Source: Diphasiastrum complanatum
Lineage: Eukaryota > Streptophyta > Lycopodiopsida > Lycopodiales > Lycopodiaceae
NCBI GenBank assembly: GCA_029204225.1
Contig: CM055099.1
Coordinates: 55,593,173-55,657,172, forward strand
Reading direction: 5' to 3'
DNA: 64,000 bases
Part shown: in pieces, positions 33,320 through 45,420 of the stretch
Layout: the number at the start of each line of letters is the position of its first letter
Numbering within the stretch: position 1 is the stretch's first letter
The notes under the pieces: generated by a model
Databases searched by the model: none
What the model was told of the DNA's origin: nothing
The model's input: the letters and a program-made list of their open reading frames with translations, nothing else
Position numbers and translations under genes: made by a program

Positions 33320-34053
33320 TGTAGATTTCACACGTGTAAATTGTCCACAACATGTACTTGTGATCTCCTAAGGTGTGTAGATGCACCAAGATCAAGACTA
33401 GATTGAGATTCAAGATCTATCTTTGATTCTATGACAAAAACACACTACTACATGCATTCAATCACTTCCAACTCTCACTCACACGTGTGGGAAGTATTCA
33501 AAAATTATTCTAAGTAAAAACAAGCTGCTCTCCCCAAGTAGAGAGATAAAATCATCATGAGCTCTCGGGTGGAAAGAGAAAGCTAGAAATCCAATAACAC
33601 TCAAAATCCACACAATCACCAAATCAATTAGATCCAAAGTGAGGAGTACAATGATACTAGTAGATCCATGAGCTACCACTATGCTTAGCTATGATTGGAC
33701 CACATTTTGTCACCTCTTAATCCTATTGGACCATTGATCCATGCACCTCTTGATTCTATTGGACTATATTCAAGCAAACCTCAAATTCCTATTGGACCTC
33801 ACATGGTTCCACCTCTAAATCCTATTGGACCTCTTAGAATTCATCAAACAAAAACATTACACTTGTCTACACTCTAATTGGCACGAGTTTAGCCTCTTAC
33901 TCTATTTTGGCTCAATAGTGGCATTACAAGTGGAAATGCATAATTTGCCATCTATGCCAAATTTGTTCCTATCAACATCCTACACCTAGATGCCTGATAT
34001 AAAAAACATAAGATCCCTATTTCTAACATAGATAATCTTTTTCAATTCTTCAC
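33320..34053 (-). repeat. 3' LTR of Copia C
   Basis: 734 bases, matching 35958-36680 closely. It holds CACACGTGTG at 33480-33489 and an imperfect copy at 33329. It includes repeated TCCTATTGGACC-type units at 33717-33840. Confidence 0.92.
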
Positions 34054-34072
34054 ACTCCTCCTAAAAGATTAT

Positions 34073-35910
34073 CTATGAAGATCTAAGCATTGATGTTGAT
34101 ATAACTCCAAGATTAGATCTATGCTTGATGAAAGCACTTTTGCTCAAAGGCTTGGTAAGTAGATCGGCAATACAAGAGGACGAGTTGACATGCTCCAAAT
34201 AGATTTCTCCTCCCCAAGCAAGAGAAATAAGAATTCTTATTGTCACCATCTTTGCAATGGGTGCAAAGGTCTCCTCATAATCAAGGCCATGGATTTGAAC
34301 AAATCCTTTGGCACATAATCTTGCTTTATACTTGTTGATGGTGCCATCATGATTGAACTTGATCCGAAATACCCACTTGCAACCAATCACATGCTTGTTG
34401 GATGGAGGATCCACAAGCTCCCAAGTATTGTTGGTAATCAATGCATCATACTCTTGCTTCATGGCATCATACCACTCCTTGGTATTGAGTGCCCCTTGTA
34501 CATTCTTTGGCTCTTCATGAGAGACATAAAAAACATAATTAGTGGAATCAAGATGCACTTGTTTGCCTTTGTCAACATATGAGAGCCTCTTAGGCTCGGA
34601 TCTATCTCTCATGGATCTTCTTGGTGAGAAAATCCGAGGAGAGTCTTCTTCAAATCTCGACCCCATCACATCATGATTGTCTTCAAAATCAATAATTGGA
34701 GATGCATCCATAGACTTCTTGATCTCGGCCTCTTCAAAAGATGAGTGTTGATCTTCATGAAAGACAACATCTCTACTTTCAATAACTTGAGAAGTAGAGA
34801 GTACAAAGACTCTATAGGCCTTCTTGGTGGATGAGTATCCAACAATGATCCCTTTGCATGCGCTAGGATCTTCCTTCTTCCTTGTTTCCAAGGGAACATG
34901 GGCAAAGCATATGCATCCATAAACTCTAAGGTGTTCAACCTTAGGCTTCTTCAAATATAAGATTTCATATGGTGACTTTCCTCCAAGAGCTATATGTGGG
35001 AGCCTCTTGCAAAGATAATTTGCACAATTAATGGCTTCTCCCCAGAAATATTTGGGCAAAGATACCTCAATTCTCATAGATTTTGCACATTCACATAGAG
35101 ATCTATTCTTTCTCTTGGCCACTCCATTTTGAGATGGAGAGTAAGCACAAGAGAACTCTCTTTTGATGCCTTCAAGCTCACAAAAATCATGAAATTTATT
35201 GGAGATATATTCACCACCTCCATCACTTCTAAGTTCTTTAATCTTGATTGAGAATTGCTTCTCTACATAAGCTTTGAAAATAAGGAAATGATCAAACACC
35301 ATAGATTTAGAAGCAAGAAGATATATCCAAGTGAATCTTGTGAAATCATCAATGAAAGTAACAAAACAAGTGGCTCCTCCCTTGCTTATAGTTGATGAGA
35401 AATGCACATCCGAGTGGATTAACTCCAAAGGATGCTTGCTTTGATAGAAGATCTTGTAAATGGCTTTTTGTAAAATTTAGCAATAGCACAAGCCTCACAA
35501 GGCTTGATCTTCTTGGAGAATGACTTTGGCAAGCCAATAGCTTTGGCCTCTTTGATCATAGAGAGGATGGATTTGTAGTTGGGATGTCCCAACCTCCTAT
35601 GCCATAATTCCTCCATAGAGAGCTTGTTCACAAGAGCAACATTACAATCATTCACATACTCATTTGGATCTAGTTTATAGATGCCTCCAAATCTAGATCC
35701 TAATGCAAGTATCTCATCATTCTTCTTGATACTGCAAGCATCAACATTGAATTTTACATCAAGTCCATTATCAAGCGATTGGCCAACACTAATAAGATTT
35801 TTAGCAAGCTTAGGTACATAAAGAAATTTAGAGAGAGAAAGAACTTTAGAGGATGCAAGCTTCAAGGGAATGTTCCCTATGCCTTCAATAGAGCATTCAA
35901 AAGTTTTCAC
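34073..35910 (-). CDS. Copia C polyprotein with RT core deleted
   Basis: Two overlapping ORFs on the minus strand. 35910-35419 carries protease-downstream and integrase zinc parts (VLSLSKFLYVPKLAKNLISV; HRRLGHPNYKS; CEACAIAKFYKKPF). 35428-34073, 451 codons, carries the integrase core (HSDVHFSSTI, DDFTRFTWIYLL, LRSDGGGEYIS, NGVAKRKNRS), a linker SPRRSMRDRSEPKR, and the RT start (EWYDAMKQEYDALITNNTWE; KYKARLCAKGFVQ). After TIRILISLAW it jumps to GGEIYLEHVNSSSCIADLLT, the end of RNase H, so the RT palm with YVDD and most of RNase H are missing. One frameshift joins the two ORFs. Without its own RT it would depend on another Copia. Confidence 0.88.
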
Positions 35911-35957
35911 TTAAATGGATCAAAATGCATGGTAACCTTAGATAGGCTCTGATACCA

Positions 35958-36680
35958 TGTAGACTTTACACGTGTGGATTGTCCACAACATGTACTTGTG
36001 ATCTCTTAAGGTGTGTAGATGCACCAAGATCAAGACTAAGATCCATCTTTGATTCTATGACAAAAACACACTACTACATGCATTCAATCACTTCCAACTC
36101 TCACTCACACGTGTGGGAAGTATTCAAAAATTATTCTAAGTAAAAACAAGCTGCTCTCCCCAGGTAGAGAGATAAAATCATCATGAGCTCTCGGGTGGAG
36201 AGAGAAAGCTAGAAATCCAAGAACACTCAAAATCCACACAATCACCAAATCAATTAGATCCAAAGTGAGGAGTACAATGATACTAGTAGATCCACGAGCT
36301 ACCACTATGCTTAACTATGATTGGACCACATTTTGTCACCTCTTAATCCTATTGGACCATTGATCCATGCACCTCTTTATTCTATTGGACTATATTCAAG
36401 CAAACCTCAAATTCCTATTGGACCTCACATGGTTCCACCTCTAAATCCTATTGGACCTCTTAGAATTCATCAAACAAAAGCATTACGCTTGTCTACACTC
36501 TAATTGGCACAAGTTTAGCCTCTTACTCTATTTTGGCTCAATAGTGGCATTACAAGTGGAAATGTATAATTTGCCATCTATGCCAAATTTGTTCCTATCA
36601 ACATCCTACACCTAGATGCTTGTTATAAAAAATATAAGACCCCTATTTCTAACATAGATAATCTTTTTCAATTCTTCACA
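35958..36680 (-). repeat. 5' LTR of Copia C
   Basis: 723 bases, adjacent to the reverse-complement PBS at 35946-35957. It carries CACACGTGTG at 36106-36115 and ACACGTGTGG at 35968. Confidence 0.92.
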
Positions 36681-37500
36681 AGGGCTACTTATATAGATTG
36701 ACACACTATTTTTCTGAGTCTAAAGCATTACTATGGCATCATCACTTAGGACATGCGAATCATGCATCTATTTTGAACATGTCCAAACAATCCATGGTTC
36801 TTGATCTTGAATATCCTTCTGATAAGGTCGATCTCCCTATTTGTCATAGTTGCATTTTTGGAAAGCAGGCTAGGATTCCTTTTAGATCAAACCATATGCA
36901 TTCGGCAAAAAATCTGCTAGATGTTGTTCACACATATATATGTGGACCTTTTCATACTCCTTCATTGTTAGATACAAAGTATTTCATAATCTTTATTGAT
37001 GAGTTTTTCAGAAGAACAATTGTTTATTTTATTAAATAGAAATCAGAGACTTTCATCAAATTCAGACAATTCAAAGAGCATGCTGAGAATCAAATTGGCA
37101 AACGAATTAAAGTGTTGAGGTCAGATAACGGGGGAGAATACATCTCCAACGAATTCAATGAGTACTGCCTCAACAATGGCATTGAGCAACAATATATCAC
37201 CTCCTATTCACCTCAGTCAAATGGTCTATTGAGAAAAAGAATTGAACCTTAGTCGAATCGGAAAAGTGCATGTTATCACATGCGACACTTCTGAATTCCT
37301 TCTGGGCTGAAGCTGTTTCCATAGCAACCTATATTCAGAACAAATGTCCTACTAAAGGCCTCTCGAACAAAACACCATTTGAAGTTTGGACAAGTACCAA
37401 ACCTTCTTTATCAAACTTACGAGTTTTTGGATATACTGCTTTTGCGCAGATACCTCATGATCTTTTGCGCTCATTAGCATCTGATTTTATTTTTCTGAAT
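36681..37500 (+). pseudogene. Copia E relic, integrase side (right of the Copia C insertion)
   Basis: It continues the 32990-33319 relic: LYRLTHYFSESKALLWHHHL, GHANHASILNMSKQS, CHSCIFGKQARIPF, then the integrase core with FIIFIDEFFRRTIVYFIK, VLRSDNGGEYISNEF and SYSPQSNGLL, and ends near TPFEVWTSTKPSLSNLRVFG. Stops near 37037 and 37250 break it. RT is absent. Confidence 0.82.
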
Positions 37501-37888
37501 CAATACTATCCTTTATTCCATTCAGTATATGTTAGAATGCATGCATCTATGTATTTCCTTTGTAACTGATAAAAATTGTCTGAGAATTCAATATTTCATG
37601 CTTGGCTACATAATCACTTAGTATCTAACATTTTCAAAGCTAGTTGCTAAAAACTGAATGTGATTCTCATCACTACTGCTTTGTTCAATTTTGATAGGCG
37701 TAGTTTCTGCTATTTTGATAGGCGTAGTTTCTTCAATTTGGAAGAAGCAAGTTTCTGCTACAATTATCTAACCTATTTCTGACATTTTGATGGTTTTTGC
37801 TATAGTCAAGGGTGTTGGATTTCTATTGTTTTGATACCATCTTGTTGGGGTTTTTTGTATGGATGCAGAATGATTAGAGAGAACTCGA
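37501..37888. other. Gene-free stretch with short tandem duplication
   Basis: Two near copies of TTTTGATAGGCGTAGTTTCT lie at about 37692-37732. TTGATACCATCTTGTTGGGG at 37830-37850 resembles a decayed retroelement junction. Nothing else was recognised. Confidence 0.4.
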
Positions 37889-38687
37889 TGTTGAAAAATG
37901 AAAAATTATCTATCTTGACTTTAGGCTTTGGCAAAGTTTTTTCTATGGTATGCAATGTTTCATATTGCAAAATGCCAATTTTGGCCTAGAAGAAACTCAA
38001 GCTACATGGTTTCTTGAGTCTAGTTGGTCATATACAACATGCATATAGAGTGTAGACATCGAAATGCCAATTATGGGCTTGTAGAAACTCGTGGCATATC
38101 ACATGCAATGATTGTAAGTGATCCAAAGTGACATGCAAGGCATGCACAAAGTGAATTGGACACATGCATAGTGATTTGGACAATTCCAATTTAGAATTTG
38201 ACACTTGGTAAAAGTAGGTAGAAATGCATGCATGTAAAGTGACAAATGTCACTAGTTTGCTAGTTATCATTTTTAGATGTGGATGAAAGTAGGAGAGAGA
38301 TGGTTCTACCTCGAGCTACTCCAATCTCCATAAATATGTATAAGCTCTCTCATAATTTTTTATGAAGAACCAAGCTTTGAAGCTATTCCATGTCAATTTG
38401 GATCTATACTATTGTTTGCTTGAATTTTGCTCTCTCTTTCTCTCTCTAACTCGAGTATAGAATTATGCTAATGCATTCAATTCTTGTATTTCTTCTCTTT
38501 TGATATTGAAAGCTATCATTCTTTGATTATTAGCATGCTAGATTGTGCTTTGGTCATAAATTCTAGAACTAGATCTTGATATTCTATCTAGAATCAATTT
38601 ATGTGCTAAACGCAAAGCTTTAGAAGATCATTCACACTTGAGGAGAAGATCATTCCCCACACATGTGAACTTGCTGGAATTTTATCA
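37889..38687. repeat. Second solo LTR of the 23949-24746 family
   Basis: 799 bases, TGTTGAAAAATG...TTTTATCA, with the same length and order as 23949-24746. Flanks CTCGA and CTTGA may be a target duplication with one change. The G-box near its end is decayed to CACACATGTG. It lies next to the truncated 3' side of the Copia D relic. Confidence 0.85.
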
Positions 38688-38699
38688 CTTGACATGCAA

Positions 38700-40793
38700 A
38701 TTATAATAGGATCTTTACCAAACTATAGATTCATACTACAACTTAGATCAACAGGAAAAATATCTTGTAGACACTTTTGGAATGTTCCCCTCATAAAAAA
38801 TGACATCTCTACCAACAATCACTTTGTTAATAGAAGGAATGTAAACCTTGTAGGCTTACTCACCTCACTATATCCAACAAAAATACCTCTTCTTGAAGAT
38901 TTATCCTCCTTGGTCCTATCATCATGCGTAATGTTGACATAGCATGTGCATCCAAAGGTTCTTATAAAGTTTACACTTGGCCTCCTCTTGAATAGCATCT
39001 CAAAAGGTGTCCTTCCATCCAAAATAGCACTCGGCCACCTATTGCACAAGAAATTTGCACACAACAAAGCTTGATCCCAAAATGGTTCATCAATATTAGC
39101 ACTTAACCTCATAGCTTTAACAGTTTCACATAAAGTTCTATTCTTCCTTTCAGCCACTCCATTTTGTTGTGGGGTCCTTGATGTTGTATACTCCCTCTTG
39201 ATCCCATGCTCATCATAAAAGGCCTTGAACTTGTTAGATATGTACTCATCACCATTGTCACCCCTCAAGCACTTGCTCTTTGTGAAAAACTGGTTCTCCC
39301 TTGCATTCTTGAACTTGATAAAGACATCATACACTTCATCCTTGCTCTTTAGTAGATAGATCCAACAAAATCTACTAAAATCATCAATGAATGTTACATA
39401 CATCTTAGTTCCACTATTGCTAATTGTAGTAGATCCATGAATATCCAAATGTAGAAGTTGAAAAGGCTTTGTAGATCTAGATATAGATCTAGTATAAGGT
39501 AGTCTATGTGCCTTAGACAAAGCACAAGACTCACAAACAATGCTTGACATCACTTAAGGAACTTGGAAGACCAATCACAAAATTTTTCCTTGTCGTTACT
39601 TCCAATGACTTGAAGTTGAGGTGTCCCATCCTTTTGTGACAGACCTCTTGAATAGAAATTTTCTCCCTTGCAACACATCCAACTTGGTTAGCAATAACAC
39701 AAGCATCTAGTTTGAACAACTTCCCTTGCCTTCTACCTTTTCCAACCAAGACGTCCTTCCTTTTGATCAAACAAGCATCTCCATCAAACTCCACCTTGAG
39801 GCCTTTACTTAGCATTTGGCTCACACTAAGTAGATTCTTGGTAATAGATGGAATAAACAAGACATCCTCCAAATGGACATTCCTATTTGTAGAGAGAGAA
39901 ATAGGAATTGTGCCAATCCCTTTGATTGCACAATCATCATCATTGGCCGTGTAGATCACCCTCTTGTCATCTCCATATGCCAACAAAGAACTGAAGTACT
40001 CTTTGTGAAAGATCATGTGTGAACTTGCTCCACTATCAATCCACCAAGGATCTAGATCTCCATCATTAGCAAGCATACATGAAGACATCACAAAAGCACC
40101 ATGGTTTGCATCTTGAACATCCAAACCATCCTCATCAAGAGTAAGATTACCTTGCCTTGCAGCACTCACTTGCAAAGTGTCCTTTGATGCCACAATAGAA
40201 GCACTTGAGCTTTGATCTATCCTTCTTTTTGCCACTTGAAGAAGCATCCACTTACTTTTGATTTTTCCCTTGAATTTGCCCTTTGTGAACATAGCATTCT
40301 CTTGAAGTGTCGATGTAGATCCACCTCTTGCTTGAAGCCTATATTCCTCATTGATCAAGATCTCTTGAAGATCCATCAAACTTGGCAAAGTCTTTTGAAT
40401 AGCAATACTTTGAACAATGTTAGCATGAACATCCAATAAGCCATTAATAACTACTTGAATAAGCTCTCCTTCCTTAATGCTTTCATCAATGCAAGCCAAC
40501 TCCTCATTCAATGCTTTCATTCTCAAAACAAAAGTACTTGGACTTTCTTCATTCTTTTGCAAATAAGAAAAGATTTGCCTTCTTAGAGTCAACACTCTAG
40601 AGGTAGACTTGGATTCATAAAATTTCTTCAATGAATTCCAAGCTTCCAAAGATGATGTGCACTTACCAACTACCTTGAGAAGTTCATTAGTAACATTCAT
40701 CTTTATCATGTGTAGAGCCTTATTGGCCCTCTTGTCATACCTCACTTGATCTTGTTGTGTTGTTGGTCTCTCCCAAAGCCCCTCTTGAACCAT
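38700..40793 (-). pseudogene. Copia D: gag to integrase, Copia A family
   Basis: ORF 40793-39531 encodes gag (RYDKRANKALHMIKMNVTNE, YLQKNEESPSTFVLRMKALN), the protease motif DSGASSHMIFHKEY, LFIPSITKNLLSVSQMLSKG and the integrase zinc region start. ORF 39553-38819 continues with CESCALSKAHRLPY, DDFSRFCWIYLLKSKDE, RGDNGDEYIS (Ser of RSDNGGEY changed), and NGVAERKNRTL. One frameshift near 39.54 kb joins them. RT and both LTRs are missing. It is less damaged than Copia A. Confidence 0.9.
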
Positions 40794-41060
40794 GTAATTG
40801 GTTCAAGACTATTTATGGTGAGCTCAAACGAGCTATTAAGGCCAATACTAAGTAGCAGTCCGCTGTTGGCTCTTTATTGTCCCTTTTAGCCGCTTCTCTT
40901 CCACCTGGATTCTATGCTTTTGGTCTACAGAGAAGCACCGGCAAAATCATCCCATCAGGCCTCAAGCTCTCATAGTCGTCGTTGTCCATGCAACGAGATC
41001 GTAATTACTGACTCACCTTCCGCGTCACGACGTTCCACTAGGCATACCTCGTCAGCTATT
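40794..41060 (+). other. Less AT-rich island with open frame, unknown origin
   Basis: Between two Copia pieces lies a segment reading NWFKTIYGELKRAIKANTK, stop, QSAVGSLLSLLAASLPPGFY, then GLQRSTGKIIPSGLKLS. Its base composition differs from the flanks. It could be captured host sequence or part of another element; I do not recognise it. Confidence 0.3.
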
Positions 41061-41615
41061 TTGAAAGCATTTGTTGTTGTTCAAAGGAGTGCTTTGTGCA
41101 TTGAAACATGTTGAAAGAGAAGATCAGATCATTGCTACATGGCAACCTCAATTGGAGCCATGTTGGAAGCCAATGACAGGCTTACCTCAACTAGCTATTT
41201 ATTATGGAAAGTGAGGATGGAGTCACTTCTTGAGATAAATGATTCTCTTTTAGCACTTATACCAAGCAAATCAACACATAGAATCATGGAATCTTGATCA
41301 ACCTATGATCTATCCTCAATCTAATGACTTTTGCCAATTCCTAAGATTGAAATACACTCAAATGAAGTCTAGCAACCTCACTATCTAGAGATCTAATCAA
41401 AATCAGGTTTTTGACAAAATCACAAAAAATTGACTATTCCAAACATGCAAATGCTGAGAATTTGATATGAAATCTATTAGCCACCACTTAGGCTGATCCA
41501 ATGATCCAAAAATTGGCCAAATCTAGTCTGTGAATTCAAAAATCAGAATTGATCAAGTTTATATACCTATATAGGGTTTTGATCTACAAAAGATCCATTC
41601 TACAAAAGCAAAAAA
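41061..41615. repeat. Copia A-family 5' region, half direct and half inverted
   Basis: 41061-41240 is a direct copy of Copia A 5325-5510 (leader and start of gag, GCATTTGTTGTTGTT..., GGAGTCACTTCTTGAGATAAATG). It switches at about 41240 into the reverse complement of Copia A 4920-5290 (GGTATAAGTGCT inverted as AGCACTTATACC). This is a foldback-like junction. Confidence 0.75.
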
Positions 41616-42790
41616 CTCGATTTTGGTGTCTGTTCTACAGATACTACAAACGAAACAACCACGAAATACAAGACTGCCGAATACTTCAAGTGAAGAACAA
41701 CAACAAGGGGCAGTCGAATCAAGTGGCAAATACAGCTGCAAAAACTCCACAACCTATTCAAGAAGCGGATCATGATGCCTTCATGACCAGCCATCAAGGA
41801 GCATATGACGACAGTGCTTGGTTCCTGGATTCCGGAGCCACTCAGCATATGACTAGCCTCATTGGCTGTTTCAAGTCCTATACACCTTACAATACCCAGA
41901 AATATGTCCACCTTGGTGACAATAGCACACAGGCTATTAAAGGTGAGGGCACTGTAAGATTAAACTTTGCTAATGATCAGTCTAATTAGCTGCTCTCTAA
42001 AGTCCTTTATGTACCAAATTTATCTACGAATCTGCTCTTTGCAAGCAAAATTACAGATCTAGGACATAGAGTAGAATTCGAATGTGATCAGTGTAAAGTA
42101 GTTGATAGGACAGACAAGATCCTAGCACTCGGAAAGAGGCATGGATACTTGCATATATTGAGTCATTGCTTTTCTGCCTCTAGTCAAACTCTCAGTACTT
42201 CTATTCATTCAAATAAAGGTTTACTTTGGCATTATAGACTTGGTCATTTTAATCATGTTGCTGTACAACGAATGTCTAGACAATCTATTGTTCTTGATCT
42301 CGACTATCCTCGCGAAAAAATCAAGTTTCTTGTCTGTCAAGACTATCTAGTTGTGCAGGGCCTATGGTATATACCAACAACACACCATGAGCTACTCACC
42401 ATAGTCAAATGGAGTAGCAGAATGGAATAATCAAACACTCATTGAGAGTGCCAAAAGCATGATGGCCCATGCTTCTCTTCCAAAAAGATTTTGGGTAGAA
42501 GCTGTTACTATAGTTGCATACCTGCAAAATCGATCCATCACTAAGGCCCTGAATGGCAAGACACCCTATGAGGTGTGGATTGGACTGAAGCCATTACTCA
42601 AACATGTGCGAGTGTTTGGATGCATTGCCTATGTTCAGACCCCTAAAGATCTGAGAAAGGAGCTGGATGACAAAGCAGAAAATTGATTTTCATTGGCTGC
42701 TCCCCAGATCACAAGGCAAACAAGCTCTACAATTTGATCACTCAAAAGACATTCACGAGCACATGCAAACCAATTTATAGAATTATAGAC
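41616..42790 (+). pseudogene. Copia F relic with internal deletion (Copia E family)
   Basis: Pieces in order: HEIQDCRILQVKNNNKGQSN, the protease motif FLDSGATQHMTSL, YVHLGDNSTQAIKGEGTVRL, LSKVLYVPNLSTNLLFASKI, the integrase zinc region (LLWHYRLGHFNHVAVQRMSR), and then, after a deletion of the catalytic core, SAKSMMAHASLPKRFWVEAV and VFGCIAYVQTPKDLRKELDD. The RT is absent. Confidence 0.82.
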
Positions 42791-44470
42791 ATCTAGCTGA
42801 TCTGATCTTGTTGGATTTGTGTTCTTACTATCAATTTTGAGTCAAAAAACATGAAACAACAAGTAATTTTGACCAAAACATAGCTTAGAATAATAAATCA
42901 TGAAAAAAACTGGCATGCATCATTAAGTTCATCATTAATGATCCCTAAAATGAAAATACACTTGTTAATTTAGATCTACATAAGATTTGAGCTACACAAG
43001 AAAAAACCCAAAAAAAACATCACAAATTGGCTTTCATGGACAATTCTCCATAAAACCCCAAAGTTTTTTGAGAGTTATGGATCTTAGCAACTTGTAAATG
43101 GAAACCGCGTTAGTACACCTACTTGCCATCTTACTATGCATCTGGAAGAGAATTCCCATTGATCCACACCGAAATTTCGACAAAAAGTAGCACTCTTCAA
43201 ATTCTCCTATCTTCGTAAGCCTTGTTCTGATACCACTATAAGATAAAGCTCCTCAAGATACTTACAAGACAAAACAATAGAAAATAGATTGTTGGAGAAA
43301 CTTCTCAACCAAATAGAAGCAACCAATCAATCTCTAGAAGCTTCACTCCCAAGCCAAGGAATAGGAAGCATGAGAGTAGAGACAGATCCTAGCAACACGA
43401 AGACAAAAAAAAAAGAGAAATGACATGGAGACCTTTTTTTTCAATTTTTTTAAAATTTTATAAAAAAAATGCTTCAAAAATATATATTGTTATGCTAAAA
43501 CAAATGTTGTATTTTGCAAAAAAAATTAATCAAGCTACTAAAATTTTGTTAATAGATTTTGATTAATAACTGCAAATTAGCTTATATGAAATAATAATAC
43601 TATTCAAAATAAAATCATTAGACACACAACCACTAGAATAACTAAAACAATTATTTTTGCTTATTTGAAACAAAAGTTTTAATTTGTTTTTTTGAGTATT
43701 AAAAGTTTCTTAAATGACAATTCTTGTATCAAAAAAAAAATTAATTATGACAAAATTATAATCAGTATCTTCTAAATTTTGATATTTTTTAAATCTTAAC
43801 TTATATTTCAAACACCTATGTAAGATCATTGAATATTAATCATTAAATGATTGCAAATGAAATTATTTTACAGTAACCAAGATTACATGATTTGTGAAAA
43901 GGAAATGTGTGGACGGGAACGTATGCAAATAGCTATAGAAATCCATGACTTCGTCGCAGCGAGAGCTCTGGCAGCATATGTGCTTCTAAATTCGCAATGA
44001 GGTGAATTATGCTATGACTAGGTCCTTAAATATATGTTTTTCTGGGACTCCCCCCTCACGTCTACCTCAAGCTTGCGCCACCCAAGATCGAGTTTTTGCG
44101 CCTCAACCAGCCTTACATTGACCTTGGGCATGCATCGAGATGATGCTTTCGTGCCTCAACCAGCATGAGCTGAATCCTAAACCTAATCTAGACCTAACCC
44201 TAGGTCAATTCTAACCCTAAGTATGCACCCATACAATATTTTAGGCATGGCCGTTGGCTATTCCAATTAACCATTTACTGTCTAGGCTTGTTGCTTATCT
44301 GCATTTAGTCATTTTCCTTGTTCAAGTCTATTGAGAATCGCATAGCTTTTTATTTGTTCTATGACCAGCATAGGATAATGTTAAGTTTGTGAAGCACATT
44401 CAGTTTTATGTGTCAATTGTTTTTTTTTGAGTCTATGCTTAGCATAAGTCTGTAGTTAATTTTTTTTTAA
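42791..44470. other. Gene-free stretch with inverted repeat of 2.8-3.5 kb
   Basis: CTGATACCA near 43229 may be a reverse-complement PBS remnant. About 43.40-43.90 kb is the reverse complement of about 2.8-3.5 kb (for example GACACACAACCACTAGAATAA). No coding region was found. CCTAACCC/CTAACCCTAA near 44195-44219 is a short telomere-like run without a tandem array. Confidence 0.45.
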
Positions 44471-44477
44471 GGTTACG

Positions 44478-45420
44478 ATGTCAACTAGTTCTACCTCCTC
44501 TATTCTAGTAGTTGTAACTCAATATGTAGCAACAAGTGCATCATCTTCATTGGATATTCCCAATGAAAGTTTTTTTCATAAAGCCACTCTTGATTCTCAA
44601 TATGTTTTTGTAAATGATGTGGGATCATCATCATTTACCCGTTCATCTTTTGAAATTTCTCATGTAAGTACTTCTCAAGAAATGTTACCTATAACTCAAC
44701 TTGTGTCAAATGTTTCGACCTCATCCTCCTCTTCAGATATAGGCTCTACACAAATAGAACATTATTCTTTTTAACAAGTTGAATCACTAAGTAGTAATTC
44801 AAAAGGTTCAATTCACTCGGTTACTGATTCTAGTAAATCAAAAGATCCGCGTAAGTATGTTGATCCTCGACGTTCAATCTTTTCACACGTTTGTAGAAGA
44901 CCTTCTCAAAGTGATGTTCGTCATGTTAAATCTAAAGAGCTATATTCACTAAAGATTTAGAGCATTTGGAGGGTCCAGAATATCTTGAGGTTGCAGCCAA
45001 AATTCAAAGTCATGAAATTCCAACACCTTCTCAACTAGTTCAAGTACCTACAAGTGTCACATGTTCAATTTACAAATCAGACTCCAAACAAAAAAGAAAA
45101 TACAAGAGAGACCTAAGATCTTCATCTGTTTTAATGAATCGTCAAAAATAGTTGATTACAAGATCTGAGATTCGAAAGATACGGAATATTAATTGCTGCT
45201 CATCTTGTTGCTTATAGAAACTCAGTATCAAACAAATTGAAGAATTAATATCAAACTTCTTTTCTGAAGTAACGATGAAAGGAATTATTGTTTGTGTGCA
45301 ATAGTGAGGCCGAACAAAAACTCCTATTTGTATTTTTTTAATGCTTTGGACGTTTGTCACAAAGCTTACAAAGTAGTTCACGCAATCAAAAACTCATGGC
45401 TTCAACGAATGCATACCGAA
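44478..45420 (+). pseudogene. DUF7869-type transposase relic, N-terminal part
   Basis: A Ser/Thr-rich start (MSTSSTSSILVVVTQYV) is followed by basic stretches (KQKRKYKRDLRSSS), then NINCCSSCC and IKQIEELISNFFSEVTMKGI, and, after a frameshift, NALDVCHKAYKVVHAIKNSW. The CCxxC and the VCHKAY block with the spacing to the downstream part match the layout of the widespread DUF7869-containing proteins. Stops and frameshifts break it. A CACTA fragment is inserted at its end. Confidence 0.5.

Larger units (their letters stand above)
33320..36680 (-). mobile_element. Copia C: LTR-flanked non-autonomous Copia nested in Copia E
   Basis: LTRs at 33320-34053 and 35958-36680 (minus orientation, each TGTGAAGAATTG...TCTACA). 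The PBS is GCTCTGATACCA at 35946-35957 (reverse complement). The PPT is at 34054-34068. Flanks ATGGC and AGGGC look like a five-base target duplication with one change. The LTRs are very similar, so this is the youngest Copia here. Confidence 0.92.

Noticed and set aside
44195-44219. CCTAACCC / CTAACCCTAA as telomeric repeat
   Set aside because: Only a few imperfect units, not the plant telomere heptamer in tandem.
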